A stretch of DNA of 64,000 nt, from the NCBI GenBank assembly GCA_902702965.1, contig CACRXP010000031.1:898869-962868 (forward strand). Reading direction: 5' to 3'. Source of the DNA: Spirometra erinaceieuropaei (taxonomy: Eukaryota; Platyhelminthes; Cestoda; Diphyllobothriidea; Diphyllobothriidae). Positions 45,946 to 56,240 of this stretch are shown piece by piece. Each line of letters starts with the position of its first letter. The stretch's first letter is position 1. The notes beneath the pieces are model-generated. The model saw nothing but the letters and a program-made list of their open reading frames with translations. It had not been told where the DNA came from and searched no databases. The translations under genes and the position numbers were made by a program.

Positions 45946-47021
45946 CGTGGAACTCGCCTGTTCGCTTCTATTGAAGGTCTCTATTACCGCGTCCTGACGT
46001 TGGCTGCAGCCCGAAGCCTCACACTCACCCTGACGCCAGCTGTCCTTGACCTGACCTGAACACCAACCCTCATGCCCCTAACTCTTACGTTCCCCGAGAA
46101 ATCCAGAGTTTGGTCAATTTTAGTACGGAGGGCCCATATTTCCGTGCTAAACCACTTGTCATTTGTCAAATATGAACCCTTCGCCTAATAAAAAGTCCTT
46201 AGCACAAATGGTTGCCAACCAACTTCTAAATGACGCAATGCCTTACATCTAGAATAGGTACCTATTGCGTAACTGGGGAGTGTGTGTGGCCTCTGCGCCA
46301 CTCTGACGCAGGGGAACAGGTCGTATATGACACTCATAGAGGGACTACGTCAGTTCTATCAGCCGCTGCAGCACATCTCAGCATCAGCAGCTTAACAACC
46401 GACTGCGACGTGGGACCGGCATTGAGGAATCCTCTTGTATGCTATCTGTAGCTGACAGGATAACTAGGTACTCTCAGGTCCTCAGTCGACCTTCAACGGT
46501 TCTTTTTTACTGTGGCATCAATCACACTCCCAATCAGATGGCGCCCGAGTTGCCTCTCGCTTGTTTGACAACGTGGCCCAGCATAAACCGTCCAGGCGTG
46601 TGTGTGTGTGTGACATGCGCAGACAGACTATTTAGCTTTCTTAATCAGCACGCCCTCAACCTCAAGTCCTCTGGGATTCGTTTGAAAACCTTATCCTTTC
46701 TGCCCTGCCCAAACGTGTGTGATATGCACAGACGGACTGTTCAGCTTTGTCAGTCAATGCATCCGATCCCACTTCCGGTTTTCTTGATTTTATCTCAACA
46801 CCGAGCCCAGGAGGATGATAGAGCAGAGAGTGCGGATGATGCTATGCAGATCTACTATCGTTATAAACTACTTCCTGCGCAAATCACTGTCCCGACGCTC
46901 ACCATGCTATGAGGCATTTGGTGGACATCGTCGACGCTCGAATTGTCGTTATATGGCCGCCTAATTGACATTATCAAAAGACGCGTTTATTCATGAAATG
47001 ACCTACTTTTGGTGTCCAGAG
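45946..47021. other. No recognisable gene
   Basis: The plus frame 46439-46912 is open for 157 codons from a non-ATG start and crosses a (TG)n run at 46598-46611; no domain recognised, so I do not call it. Confidence 0.35.
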
Positions 47022-47430
47022 TTAGTCAGTCAGTGTATTTGAGGGGAATAGGTTTACGCCTTTGAACTCCCTATTTGCACATAAAAATCGAGAAAATAAG
47101 CAAAAATGGGATGAAATTACAGCGTTAAGTGAATGCAGACATCGATTCACATAGGCCACTGGGTTTATGGTTACCAAGTCACATGGTCCGCTTATTGCTG
47201 CATAATGTCTTTCAAGCCGACGTTTAAATGTATCCACAGATTGAGACAAAACAATCGTCTCGGGCAGGTTATTCCTTGGTTCCACGACACGGTTGGAGAA
47301 AAAGTACTTTCTCGCATTCAATTTACCTTGGGACACATGTAGTTTGAGTTGGAAAAATTTGTCGCACTGGTGAAGGCTATCTGATAAAAAAGCAGGCTAC
47401 GGCTGATGACGAATACCCAGTTGCGGTCCC
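47022..47430 (-). pseudogene. Non-LTR retrotransposon 3' end (reverse transcriptase C-terminus)
   Basis: The minus frame contains SQGKLNARKYFFSNRVVEPR and NNLPETIVLSQSVDTFKRRL. The sequence (K/N)-x-F-F-x-x-R-V-V-x-x-W/R-N-x-L-P followed by S-V-x-x-F-K-x-x-L is the conserved end of CR1/RTE-type LINE polymerases. The usual tryptophan is an arginine here. The catalytic part is missing. GGGAGTTCAAAGGCG near 47053-47070 (reverse) recurs in the tail at 53730. Confidence 0.75.
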
Positions 47431-47944
47431 TGTCGTGATAAAACCGTCAGACCACTGAACACTAATACAGCAAGTCATGAACGTCACGAGTAATGGCTGT
47501 TTTGGGGCACAGTTAATGTGTGGTTAACCATCGAACAGGGCTCCACCCGCCGTCCAGCACAATCCCGGAACCCTACATTAGTACACCACAGCAGTAGATT
47601 TGAAATGCCCAATTTTCGATTCAGGGAGAATTCGCTGAACTAGGCTACGCCAGGCAACTGCTGACCGGGGAGGTGTGGTTTAACCGGTTTTCTGAACTGG
47701 TAGAGGGCCATGACACGCACAGTCTCCTTTTAAGTTGCCAAGGCCTAGTGTCGCCAGGAAGCGTCATTTCTTCTATGACAAAAGTAGTAGGCATTCAACG
47801 CGTCCCTTTTGTTTTAGCGCCGCATGTGCGCAGGCAACATTTCGGCACCCGAGTTCTTCGAAATGCATCAACCGATTAGACTCCGAAAAGCCGTACTGTC
47901 AGTTTCTTCCTGAGGCTAACACAAAAGCCCAAATAACCACAAAT
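47431..47944. other. No recognisable gene
   Basis: Intronic or intergenic, no motif. Confidence 0.4.
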
Positions 47945-48430
47945 TCATGCTAACGCCGGGAACCAGTTTGGGCGTCAGCGTAAATACCAATCACTTCCAT
48001 GGCCGTCGCAGTCTGATTTGCGCTGGCAGTTCTCTGCAACCTGCTTTCCTGCCGGTAGATGCGTTTGCGCTCCTGCTGGGCATGTACGGTTGCCCAGTTC
48101 TCCTCATATTTCTGACTAGTCTTTTGTTGTTGGCTAGAAACCTGGTCAAGTGTTTGTTGTGGACCAAGGGGTGTGATGGTACGCCTAAGTGTGGGTCTGG
48201 CCGTGCCAGCCACCTGCGCCCTCTTTAACCTCTGGTCTTTCTGACTACGTCCTGACACCGGGCCCAGAAGGGGGGAGGAGAGAGTGTAGTAGACGCTGCG
48301 CAAGTCATCCCCCTACCTCCACCTTGCGTGAAGCACACGGCAGACCTCGTCGGCAACGACGATCGAACTACCAACACCGATAGTGCGACCGTCGCATCCG
48401 ATGATGTCCATCGTATGCCCCACAGCAGAT
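47945..48430 (-). repeat. Dispersed repeat family A, copy 5 (reverse)
   Basis: Reverse of the repeat at 2570 and 28860. On the minus strand, GCAACGACGATCG-type start near 48360, then ACTTGCGCAGCGTCTAC, GGTCCACAACAAACACTTG and GAGCGCAAACGCATCTACCG down to 48035. A 117-codon minus frame (47950-48303) is open across it, which is the longest frame in any copy of family A. Confidence 0.8.
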
Positions 48431-48800
48431 GGTGGACGCAGGGAAGGTGACTTGCACAGGGATTTATAGTGCCAGTAGACTTGCGCTGCATCTACCACCG
48501 CCTCTCCTCCTCTCCCCCTGAGCCCGGTGTCAAGACAGCGACAAGAAGACCGGAGACGAGGGAGGCCGCAGGTGGATTGCTTGGACGGATCCTCACCTTG
48601 GAGCTCCATTCCGCATGCCCTGGTCCACAACAAATGACTAGGATTTTGACCGTCACAACAATAGACGGCATGACAGTGATCCCAATTATGCGACGACTGT
48701 CGACAACAGGGACTTCCAGCGCACCCCCTAGATGTTGGCATTTGTTACGGCGCAGAGATAAGGCCTGCCAGAATCCGATGTGGCCCCCCGCGTTGGTCCA
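48360..48800 (+). repeat. Dispersed repeat family A, copy 6 (head to head with copy 5)
   Basis: Forward copy: GTCGCATCCGATGATG (48391), GGTGACTTGCACAGG (48448), GACTTGCGCTGCATCTACC (48478), CCGGTGTCAAGACAGCG (48522), GGTCCACAACAAATGAC (48621). With copy 5 it forms an inverted pair of nearly 850 bases. Confidence 0.75.
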
Positions 48801-49158
48801 GTGCATCTGACACGTGGCCCGTTTGGGGGAACGACTACCAACAGCACTTACATGTGAATGCTGCTAAATAATCTGTACTTCCCATCTTTTATAAATGTGC
48901 TCAACTTCTACGATTGCAAATGCTCTAGTTCTGTCCCCCCCCCCCCAGATGACTCATCCAACCGTCTGCTGCCCGCGATTTCGCTTCCAGTAGGCGCAAA
49001 ATTTAATAATTAGGAAACTGACATGACTGCGAAACGTTTGCTGCCCCTATTTTCCATCTTCGGTCATTAGAACTTTGCTAATTGATAAAAATGCGCACTG
49101 CGCTAGGCTTTTTTGGTTTTAAATGCATAAGGCTATCCTGAGGTGTGGGCAATATTAC

Positions 49159-49322
49159 CTGGAAGAGTGTCTCCCTCTCTGTTGAGAGCAGTTTGGCAAA
49201 CTGATAGATCATCCTCAGGGGCTCCTTATATCTTTTGATTCCGGCCTTCGTCATCCAAGTGTCGAGGCTTCGAATGAAGGCCAACAGCAGTCTTCCAGTG
49301 GAGAAGTCGATGTTCAGTTTCG
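49159..49322 (-). CDS. Large minus-strand gene, exon f
   Basis: A 164-nt exon. Acceptor TTTATTTATCTCAG before 49322, donor CAG|GTAATATTG at 49158. It enters by completing a codon begun in exon e (C|CG) and leaves in phase 0. It encodes KLNIDFSTGRLLLAFIRSLD, WMTKAGIKRYKEPLRMIYQF and AKLLSTERETLFQ, two long amphipathic helices. The codon phase and quality of sequence make this a firm exon. Product not recognised; a helical-repeat scaffold is an inference from the pattern. Confidence 0.75.
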
Positions 49323-49455
49323 CTGAGATAAATAAAAACAGTTTATGCAGAGTAACTCCTATACACATGACGGGACAGATTTTTTTTTCTTTAAAAGGAG
49401 GTAGAATTTTAGCAGACGCGCACGCCAAGAAAAGAAGAGAATGAGAAGGACTTAC

Positions 49456-49960
49456 GGTTGTCCAAAAACTGTTCGATTATGTGTGTTGAAATTCCATGGA
49501 GCAAACGCCTAAAAAAGGTCTCCTCAATGAAGCATTGTGCGCTTGAAGTTGGCATCTGTTTGAAGAAATCGGTTGCCGGAGTATTTGGTTTAGCTGCCGA
49601 GTTCTTAGACTGCTCAGATGGAGAGGGCTGGCGGTGCCCATGCGTCCTGGACTTACTGCCTGACCTGCCACCAATAATGTCCTCTGCTTCTTCAGAGGAG
49701 TCGACGTCACTGGATGCTGTTGTGACGCTGCGGTTTGAGGAGTCATTCGTACTGCCATTTTCCTGGTTGTCCATGTAGACCTCCGCCTGAGCCAGTGTCA
49801 GGGGGTAGTCGCCAACAGAGCCGCTCAAGGCCACTGTTATGTTATCTCGGACTTGACCCAGCTTGTCGAAGAGGCGTTGTTGTGCCAGTCGACCCTTCTC
49901 AGCAGCTCGGGAGCTATTTCCAAACATTTGACACATGGCTGTCACATCCTCCAAAAGTAC
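49456..49960 (-). CDS. Large minus-strand gene, exon e
   Basis: The longest exon of this gene, 505 nt, acceptor GGCTCCTTTTAG before 49960, donor C|GTAAGTCC at 49455, phase 0 in and 1 out. It encodes about 168 residues: a helical N-part (VLLEDVTAMCQMFGNSSRAA, LAQQRLFDKLGQVRDNI, GDYPLTLAQAEVYMDN), a serine/acid-rich linker (SSDVDSSEEAEDIIGG), and a helical end (FIEETFFRRLLHGISTHIIE). No catalytic motif seen. The linker lies between two helical parts as in large armadillo- or HEAT-like proteins; the family is not recognised. Confidence 0.8.
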
Positions 49961-50869
49961 CTAAAAGGAGCCAGTTGAAGATGGCAAGCATTAATGCAAA
50001 TATACGGGTTCTACCGGTCTCCAAAGAATTGCGCCGTAAAAGTGCTACTTTTTGAAGCGAATCTCGTTCGCAAGCTGAAATATTGTGAATGAGTAGAATG
50101 ACTGGGAGCTCTGTTGTAAGCAAGTTTAAAACAAACAAAAGGCAAGTCAATTACAGTAAATTCCACGCACCGTCGAAAAGTAAAACAATTGTCTGCAGGA
50201 GATTGCGTTTGAGACTCACGATTAACGATGTCTGCGTCTGGCTTGTTGTACCCTTATTGAAATCTTGACGCATTATATGTGGTATGTGTCCTATGACGCA
50301 AGGTTCGTTGTTGCCAGTAGCAAGCTGGCGGGCAGACAGAATATGATCGAGTGAGATCCCAAGCACACATTGAGGGTCACACGCTTATGTATCTCACTTC
50401 ATATGGCCTATGACGTACTGATGATCGGTAACGACCGCGAAGTAGTTGTCTGCGTCTGGCTTGTTGCACTCTTAGTGAGCTGCTTACGCAGAATTGAAAT
50501 GCGCCCTTCTAAGGACAAACTGAAAGGCCGTCGTTCCCGATGACTTTGATATGGGTTTAATTTGCGAGGAAAATTAACTAACCTGTGGTGCCTTCTAGAA
50601 CGCCCTTATCCAAATGGGTGTGTATGACCTTGTGTAGAAGTGCAACGTCAATCAGGGACCGAGCAATCCAGGGTTGGCCATTACAAACCTTCGAAAAAAT
50701 ATTGGCCAGGGTTCATCATTCAATTAGAGAGCATGAAGAGCACTGCTGGATGCAGTACCGTGTGCCTTATGCAATCGGCATATGCCCGAGTTGTTTTTTA
50801 GTTGTCTGAGACCATATTTGACGCATCAACAAAGCACGCCTCCAACTCCCAAATCTTCCAAAGGCGGAA
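49961..50869. other. Intron with a short tandem duplication
   Basis: GTCTGCGTCTGGCTTGTTG occurs at 50229 and again at 50448 with similar flanks (CTATGACG before or after), so about 80 bases are duplicated 220 bases apart. This repeat structure is why I do not take the open minus frame at 50151-50366 as an exon. Confidence 0.5.
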
Positions 50870-51230
50870 TAAGTTCCCAAAGCTGTCACAGGAACTGCCC
50901 ACGTCGCCAAACTCAGTTATCAGTTAAACGAAAATGTACATTCTCTTTTGACAGAGAGGGTGACACCGGGCGGAAACTGCAGACTCGCCTACAAGAGCAC
51001 AAATCGGCCACTAACTCTCAACTAGTAACACACGTTGGAGAAACTGGGCGTACTTTCGATCTCCAGAGGGCTACCATCCTAGACCAGGCCAACACAAAAG
51101 CAGAACAGCTAACTCTCGAGGCGTGGTTCTCCGATGCCCACTCCATCAACAGGCATCTGGACCTTCCCGCAGCTTACAAAGTCCTACGGCATCACAATCG
51201 TAGGACTGAGGACCAAACAACCGCACCGTA
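50870..51230 (+). pseudogene. PLE GIY-YIG fragment, second lineage
   Basis: In the plus frame, GDTGRKLQTRLQEHKSA is the YIG-like half of a GIY-YIG domain, followed by a second piece, THVGETGRTFDLQRATIL, and then LTLEAWFSDAHSINRHLDLP and AAYKVLRHH. It resembles the fragment at 350-480 more than the copies at 12.3, 36 and 45 kb. The frame stays open to 51447, with a low-complexity, arginine/proline-rich tail of unclear meaning. The reverse transcriptase is absent. Confidence 0.65.
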
Positions 51231-51997
51231 CTTCAGAATGCCATACGGAGACAGCTCGGCGGCGAGTTTACTCAGTGAGGAAGATCAAGAACCGCCAGAC
51301 CGACCACTCGACGAAGGTTCACTCGCTTCTCCCCGACGGAGTGGTGACTCACAAAACAGGCAGACAAAACGCCCGTCAACCATCCCCCGAGAGGCCGAGG
51401 CAGCGAGAAGAAAGAAAAAGCGATCAGCACGAGTCCGACCAACGTGACATGCTACTTGGGATTTCTAGTCGATTAAGTGAATTGTACGCTTTGACAGTGG
51501 AGAGCCGACCAAGCTCCTCGAAAAGTCAGCATCTAATCAAACCCGCTCCGGTGTGCCCATCATCTCCCTCAAATCATCAATCCGGATGTCACAACTCTGC
51601 CAATCTGAAAGTGGCAAAAGCAAGTGCTAAGCATTTGCCCTTATCAATCGTGCACTGCCGATCAGTATTCTCCTCTATGCCCCATACAAAGTAGTCGAAA
51701 AATCTATGAACTGGAAACTGAAAATATCATGAGGTCTTGGCATTTAATAAGGTCAGCAAATCTTCCATCGCTCATAATCTTGACCTTGTTCATTCATGCC
51801 CCATGGAGCCGGGCAAACGAATGTCTTCAGATACTTCACTAACGGGACTGGCCAATGTGTTGTGTGTACGTCGATAATTTATGCACTTGCCGACTACCCT
51901 CACTAGATATAAGATGGTTAGGTGAAAAAGAATAGCAACTGGCAAACCAAGGTAAAGCAACGCAAGGAAAAATCTGAGTAGAAATCACATCCCATAC
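51231..51997. other. Flank of the PLE fragment, no other gene seen
   Basis: Open plus frames continue from the PLE fragment to 51694 but consist of S/P/R-rich residues without motifs. Confidence 0.35.
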
Positions 51998-52098
51998 ATT
52001 CGCCGATTCAGCTGCTTTCAACAGGGAGGGCGGGGGCTGTTGGCTAACTTCTCCATCATTAAGCTGGTCATCGAGGAAATATTGTGGCGACATATGCA
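51998..52098 (-). CDS. Large minus-strand gene, exon d
   Basis: A 101-nt exon, acceptor TACCTTTTTTAAG before 52098, donor AAT|GTATGG at 51997. Two bases complete a codon, then HMSPQYFLDDQLNDGEVSQQ and PPPSLLKAAESAN, ending in phase 0. It joins without conflict to exon c (53404-53492, out phase 1) and exon e (in phase 0). Confidence 0.65.
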
Positions 52099-53403
52099 CT
52101 TAAAAAAGGTACCATTAACGCAAATTCAGGGCTTCGGTAAGCGGCAAAAACAGTCAAAATCGAACTAGAATCCCAGTCAGCGGTCGCAAACTCACGCGTG
52201 ATGTTTTGCGTGTCTGTTTCTGGTTATTGTCATTTTTTCTTGATTTTACATCGTGCTAGTTGTGCTCATGAAAGTCAATGCAAAAACAACGGTCCCCGTG
52301 AGCATATATGCGGTCACATGAGGTACCGGGTAAGCGCTCAAAATGCGTGCTTGCATGCTGCTGAGACGGGCTCACGTTTGCGGCAGAAGACACGCTGGAG
52401 TCGAAAATGTGGTGGGCTTAATTCCGGTGTGGGGCAGGGAGAACACAGCATGGCGGTCGATGCTGTTTTTTTCTCTTCCTGGATGTGCATTTGCTCATGG
52501 CGGCTGCGTGTGCACGCGTGTAGGGTAGGTCGCGCTGTGGTGCAGCTTTGCGTGTGGGTGCTAGACCACATACGTCGTCTGCCGCGGGGTCGTTAAAAAC
52601 AAACTGATGGCTAGCATGCATGAGATGGGGCGCGTTATGAGTGCGCCGGGGTTAGCTACGTGCCAAGGTTACTTTTCGTGGAAGGGTCAACCAAATAACG
52701 CGAAAAAAAAACGACAAGAATGATTTAAGACTGACCAGTCAGTTTATGAAATGAAGGCATGAGGAGGGGCGCACAAACAACGAATCGTACTTGACCGTTT
52801 CGGTAATCTAAACGGAACAAAGCCTCGATAGCATTTTTTCTTCTCCATTTCTTCCGTCTTCAGCTCCCCCACTCGCCCTCGCAATAGCTTGTCATCACCT
52901 TCTTTCACTTCTTTTACCCTTCGCCTTCTTTCTCTCCCCCGCCCATCGTCCCCTTCGACACTCGTCTAGGCCTTCTGCATCCTTCTTAGCAATCAATATT
53001 AGCCTCCACGCCCTCTCACTATCATTATCATCATCATCATCCCCAGCACAGTCTCCTGCTTCCCCATCATTGCCGTCTTCCTCCACTCCTTTTATCTCCT
53101 CGCCTGAGGGGATGAGCGACAGAAGGAGGTCGATGGGACACTTTGAAGTGAAGTCCAATAGTTAGTTTGACAGCGAACTCAAACGATCGCAGAATAGCTC
53201 CACAATATTCCCTCTGACACACTGACATGTGCACAGAACCGTTGACGCACTTTGAGGAATTCCTCCAGATGAATGACGTCTTCCTTAAAGTGACCAGGAG
53301 AAGCGAACATTATGTGTTTCACGTAAGATAAGCCTCATTATTAACATGGGATGTCCCCATTTTATTTCATCTACGAGGCTAATGTGTCGAGAGACGTGTT
53401 TAC
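52099..53403. other. Intron with polypyrimidine tract
   Basis: 52840-53105 is strongly C/T-rich on the plus strand with an ATC repeat (53026-53042). The open minus frame there (52895-53158) is rich in E, D, K, R and G as expected from such a tract. Confidence 0.5.
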
Positions 53404-53492
53404 CAGAATGAACACTGGAACATACGATGGTTAACAGAAGCGGCCTTTCACTATCGGAAGCTTGGAAAAATACTTGGAGCACGAACCAATCT
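53404..53492 (-). CDS. Large minus-strand gene, exon c
   Basis: An 89-nt exon, acceptor ACTAGAAACATGCAG before 53492, donor TCTG|GTAAAC at 53403. One base completes a codon, then DWFVLQVFFQASDSERPLLL and TIVCSSVHS, ending in phase 1. Hydrophobic helical character. It follows exon b (54901-54957, out phase 2) in phase. Confidence 0.6.
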
Positions 53493-53689
53493 CTGCATGT
53501 TTCTAGTCTCTCAGTTCCGCCAAAAATACAAGTAACTTACTGTCCTCGATTACCGCTAATGTACTGAAAGCCTACCCAGAAAATGAATGAAAGTTAATTC
53601 ATGCTCCGGTGTGTATAAAATATTTGTGCCGCAAAGTTTACATCAGTGACCAATGCTTGTTGTATGTAATTACCTACCTACTTTTCGTT

Positions 53690-53785
53690 GACACTTGCCT
53701 TACACATTTTTTATGACGTTATTGTAACCAAAAGGGAGTTCAAAGGCGATCGCCTACCTTTCCCTTAATAAATCTGATCTGATCT
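53690..53785 (+). repeat. LINE 3' tail with short tandem end
   Basis: AAGGGAGTTCAAAGGCG (53732) resembles the LINE tail near 47055 (reverse), then AATAAATCTGATCTGATCTG (53766-53785). A terminal short tandem repeat is typical of CR1/RTE 3' ends. Confidence 0.55.
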
Positions 53786-54900
53786 GTAGTGCTGAGGTGT
53801 CTTGAGTATTTAATCGAGCTGGGCTTCGTGAATCAGAAAAGCGCAACATATGAATGTGACGTCTGCTACACTGCCAACAGATGGGACTCAAAACCTCACA
53901 GCTTTCGGATTCATGGCGACTGAAAGTCAGAAAACATTCCGTTTTACTTAGGCAAAAGCTGGGACACGGTACTACTTATATCCTAGTCAGTATTCAGGTT
54001 GACATTCACACAACTTACCTAGCACATTATCACAGAAAACGCATTTAATCTGAGCCGGTTATTCAGGTAAGGCCGAATTCGCATAAATCTCTGTCCGGAA
54101 AAGGACCAGGAATCTTTTAGTATGCCGGTGCGAAATAATCAGCGAGCCAGACAGGATGGATGATACAAATCTATTATTTTGGGACTTAGTTACTCACCAA
54201 ACACACGATTCCCTCTAATTCTTCGTTCTAAGTGAGATCAGTCATATTTAATGATGTGCTTGCAACGCATCGTCCATTCAGGGGAATAGGAAGACTGTTC
54301 GATTTCCGGAAATGAAACTGCATTTTTATATTTTTACCACTTTTTACCTGTGCCCTTTAACCAGGACTCACGATATCTCTAAATCGACTATCACTAAATA
54401 CACTGTTAAGGGTATAATGTCCAGTCTTAAGTCGGTTCAGCGTGTGCGCAACCCTCGCGTGGGTACCGAAATGGAAAGGGTTGTACGCATGATTTGATGC
54501 GCATGCACAATCAAAAAGATGGTACAGACAGATGTCTGCTGTGATATTCGTGTACCCTGGCACCCATACTGACACCCACATGGATGCCTTGCAGAAGCTC
54601 ACAATGATACATACGTAGGCACAAAGGTAGCTGACAAATGGACCCACCCAAATTCGGATAAAAATGTAATTGGCTTGGCAAAGGGTCCAGTCGCTAAGGA
54701 CTGGCGTGGGTATGGGTGGGAAGCGTCAGAAAAATGTAACCGCCTTCCTGATGATCGAACAACCCCCATCAATGTCTCATCTCTGATCGAATAGTTCAGT
54801 TTAGTCCATACAATCCACTTAAGATATTACACATTCACTGAGACAGCATCCGTGCGTGAAAGGCATCAAATTGAGGGTTCTTATTACAACATCAACTTAC
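53786..54900. other. Intron, no exon seen
   Basis: No splice-flanked coding stretch was found. Confidence 0.4.
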
Positions 54901-54957
54901 GACTTTGCAGACAGACACCCCTCATTCAGAATTGTCAGATGCACTAGATATCGAAGA
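54901..54957 (-). CDS. Large minus-strand gene, exon b
   Basis: A 57-nt exon, AG at 54958-54959, donor TC|GTAAGTTG at 54900. One base completes a codon, then LRYLVHLTILNEGCLSAK and two bases of a serine codon finished by exon c. Short, but the donor is perfect and the phase fits. Confidence 0.5.
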
Positions 54958-55734
54958 CTGCCACCGGTAACGTCAGAACTCCGGGAACCTGGTTGTCCAC
55001 ACACTCCTGTTGATGTGTATGACAAGCTAGGCATAAACTGAAGTTTTCAATTAGAAATACTGTGTTTAACGTTCTCTCATATGAGGGTATGGTATGAGGG
55101 TGACATACAATCATGATTGGCGTTATTACCAGAATATGAAAGCAGGTGCAGGAATACCAAATGTTTGAACGCACCCTTACAACCTCAAACCGGATAAATC
55201 CATATAAGCAGGAAACAATTATTTTAGCCCTTTATAAATTTTATCCGGGCGATCCAGTCTATAACCTACGCAGGCAGTCGTAAAAGTAACTACCAATAAT
55301 TCAGAATAAAGATAAAAGGGACTTGGGGGGCGATTTCCGATGTAGTAGTCATTGGAAGCTAACCGGGTTGGGTGTGGCCGGCTGACGGTTGTTAACATGC
55401 CGGAAATGGCCGCCGGGACTTATCTTCGTTGTTGAGCTTCTTTGGCTTACCTAATAATACCAGGTGTGATTTGATAGTATGACAGAGGTTTAACTTGCGT
55501 GTTTACTGTTTCGGTATGCTTTACTCATGAGTTGGAAATGAAAGAATTCTGGCAAGTGCCTTCGGGATTATTGGTAGGCCTCCTCATAGGTTACGGGCAT
55601 CCAAAAGTTCGTCCTTACGATTTTACGAAAAGATCAAATGCGAAAACCTGCCCTGGGGATGCAAATTCCAAACATACGAGGAACCAAAAAGGCATACAAT
55701 TAGGGGCCTTTCAGGGGTCGAGAAGTGTACTCAC
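54958..55734. other. Intron, no exon seen
   Basis: At least one further exon of phase 0 to phase 2 would be needed here to link exon a with exon b; I could not identify it. Confidence 0.4.
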
Positions 55735-56010
55735 TCCAAGGGTGTGTTGTACTGCGGAGTCGAGGGCGCGATCGGCCTCGTCTACCGTTAGCTCACGCAG
55801 TTTCGCCACTTCCGGCATGGACTCTAGCTCCGCTGGAGAAATCCTTAATTCACCGTTTGTTTCAGCCTCAGGTGTTTCCAGGGCCCAGCTATCTCGCGGC
55901 TCTTCCCTGGGCGTTAGCGGGGGTTGTAGCCAGCCCGCAGTGAGGTGCTGTGATGTGTAGAAGCAGAAAGCCACCTTCCAGATGGCGGGTACGAGATGTT
56001 TCGTTGTAAC
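55735..56010 (-). CDS. Large minus-strand gene (or a neighbour), exon a
   Basis: A 276-nt exon, acceptor TTTCCGCCCTAG before 56010, donor GGA|GTGAGT at 55734, phase 0 on both sides, 92 codons. It encodes VTTKHLVPAIWKVAFCFYTS, QHLTAGWLQPPLTP, a linker (EEPRDSWALETPEAET) and ELESMPEVAKLRELTVDEAD. The first part is hydrophobic and looks like a helix end of a folded domain. Strong splice sites and continuous frame support it. Assignment to the same gene as exons b-g is by position and strand only. Confidence 0.7.
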
Positions 56011-56139
56011 CTAGGGCGGAAACGGAAAAGAAACAAACAGACTGCGGTTAGGTAAAGGCCCTGGTAGTCCCGACCATTTTTAAATAGGAGAATGAATTAT
56101 TAAACTGACTGTTGCTTTTTAATTTTTACAGAACTTAAC

Positions 56140-56240
56140 TGCTGTGTCACGCAACGGCAGATTTTCGGCGAAAAACGCGTGTATGTGCTTTTGGCTAGTA
56201 CCTTTGCTGCTGATATGGTATCCCCTTACCCTAAAATTAA
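56140..56240 (-). repeat. Repeat family G, copy 2
   Basis: Reverse complement of 25463-25565, with GTACTAGCCAAAAGCACATA and ACGCGTTTTTCGCCG on the minus strand. It lies just upstream of exon a. Confidence 0.7.

Noticed and set aside
46439..46912. 157-codon plus frame
   Set aside because: Starts without ATG and crosses a TG microsatellite; residues follow the simple repeat.
47950..48303. Gene on the minus strand
   Set aside because: It coincides with a family A repeat copy, and the other copies do not keep the frame.
50151..50366. Minus frame (GISLDHILSARQLATGNN) as an exon of the large gene
   Set aside because: Part of it is a local duplication (50229 and 50448), its donor phase does not fit exon 49456-49960, and exons 51998 and 49456 join in phase without it.
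52895..53158. Minus frame rich in D, E, K and R as an exon
   Set aside because: The plus strand is a polypyrimidine tract, which yields such a frame by composition. Its phase also does not fit between the exons at 53404 and 51998.
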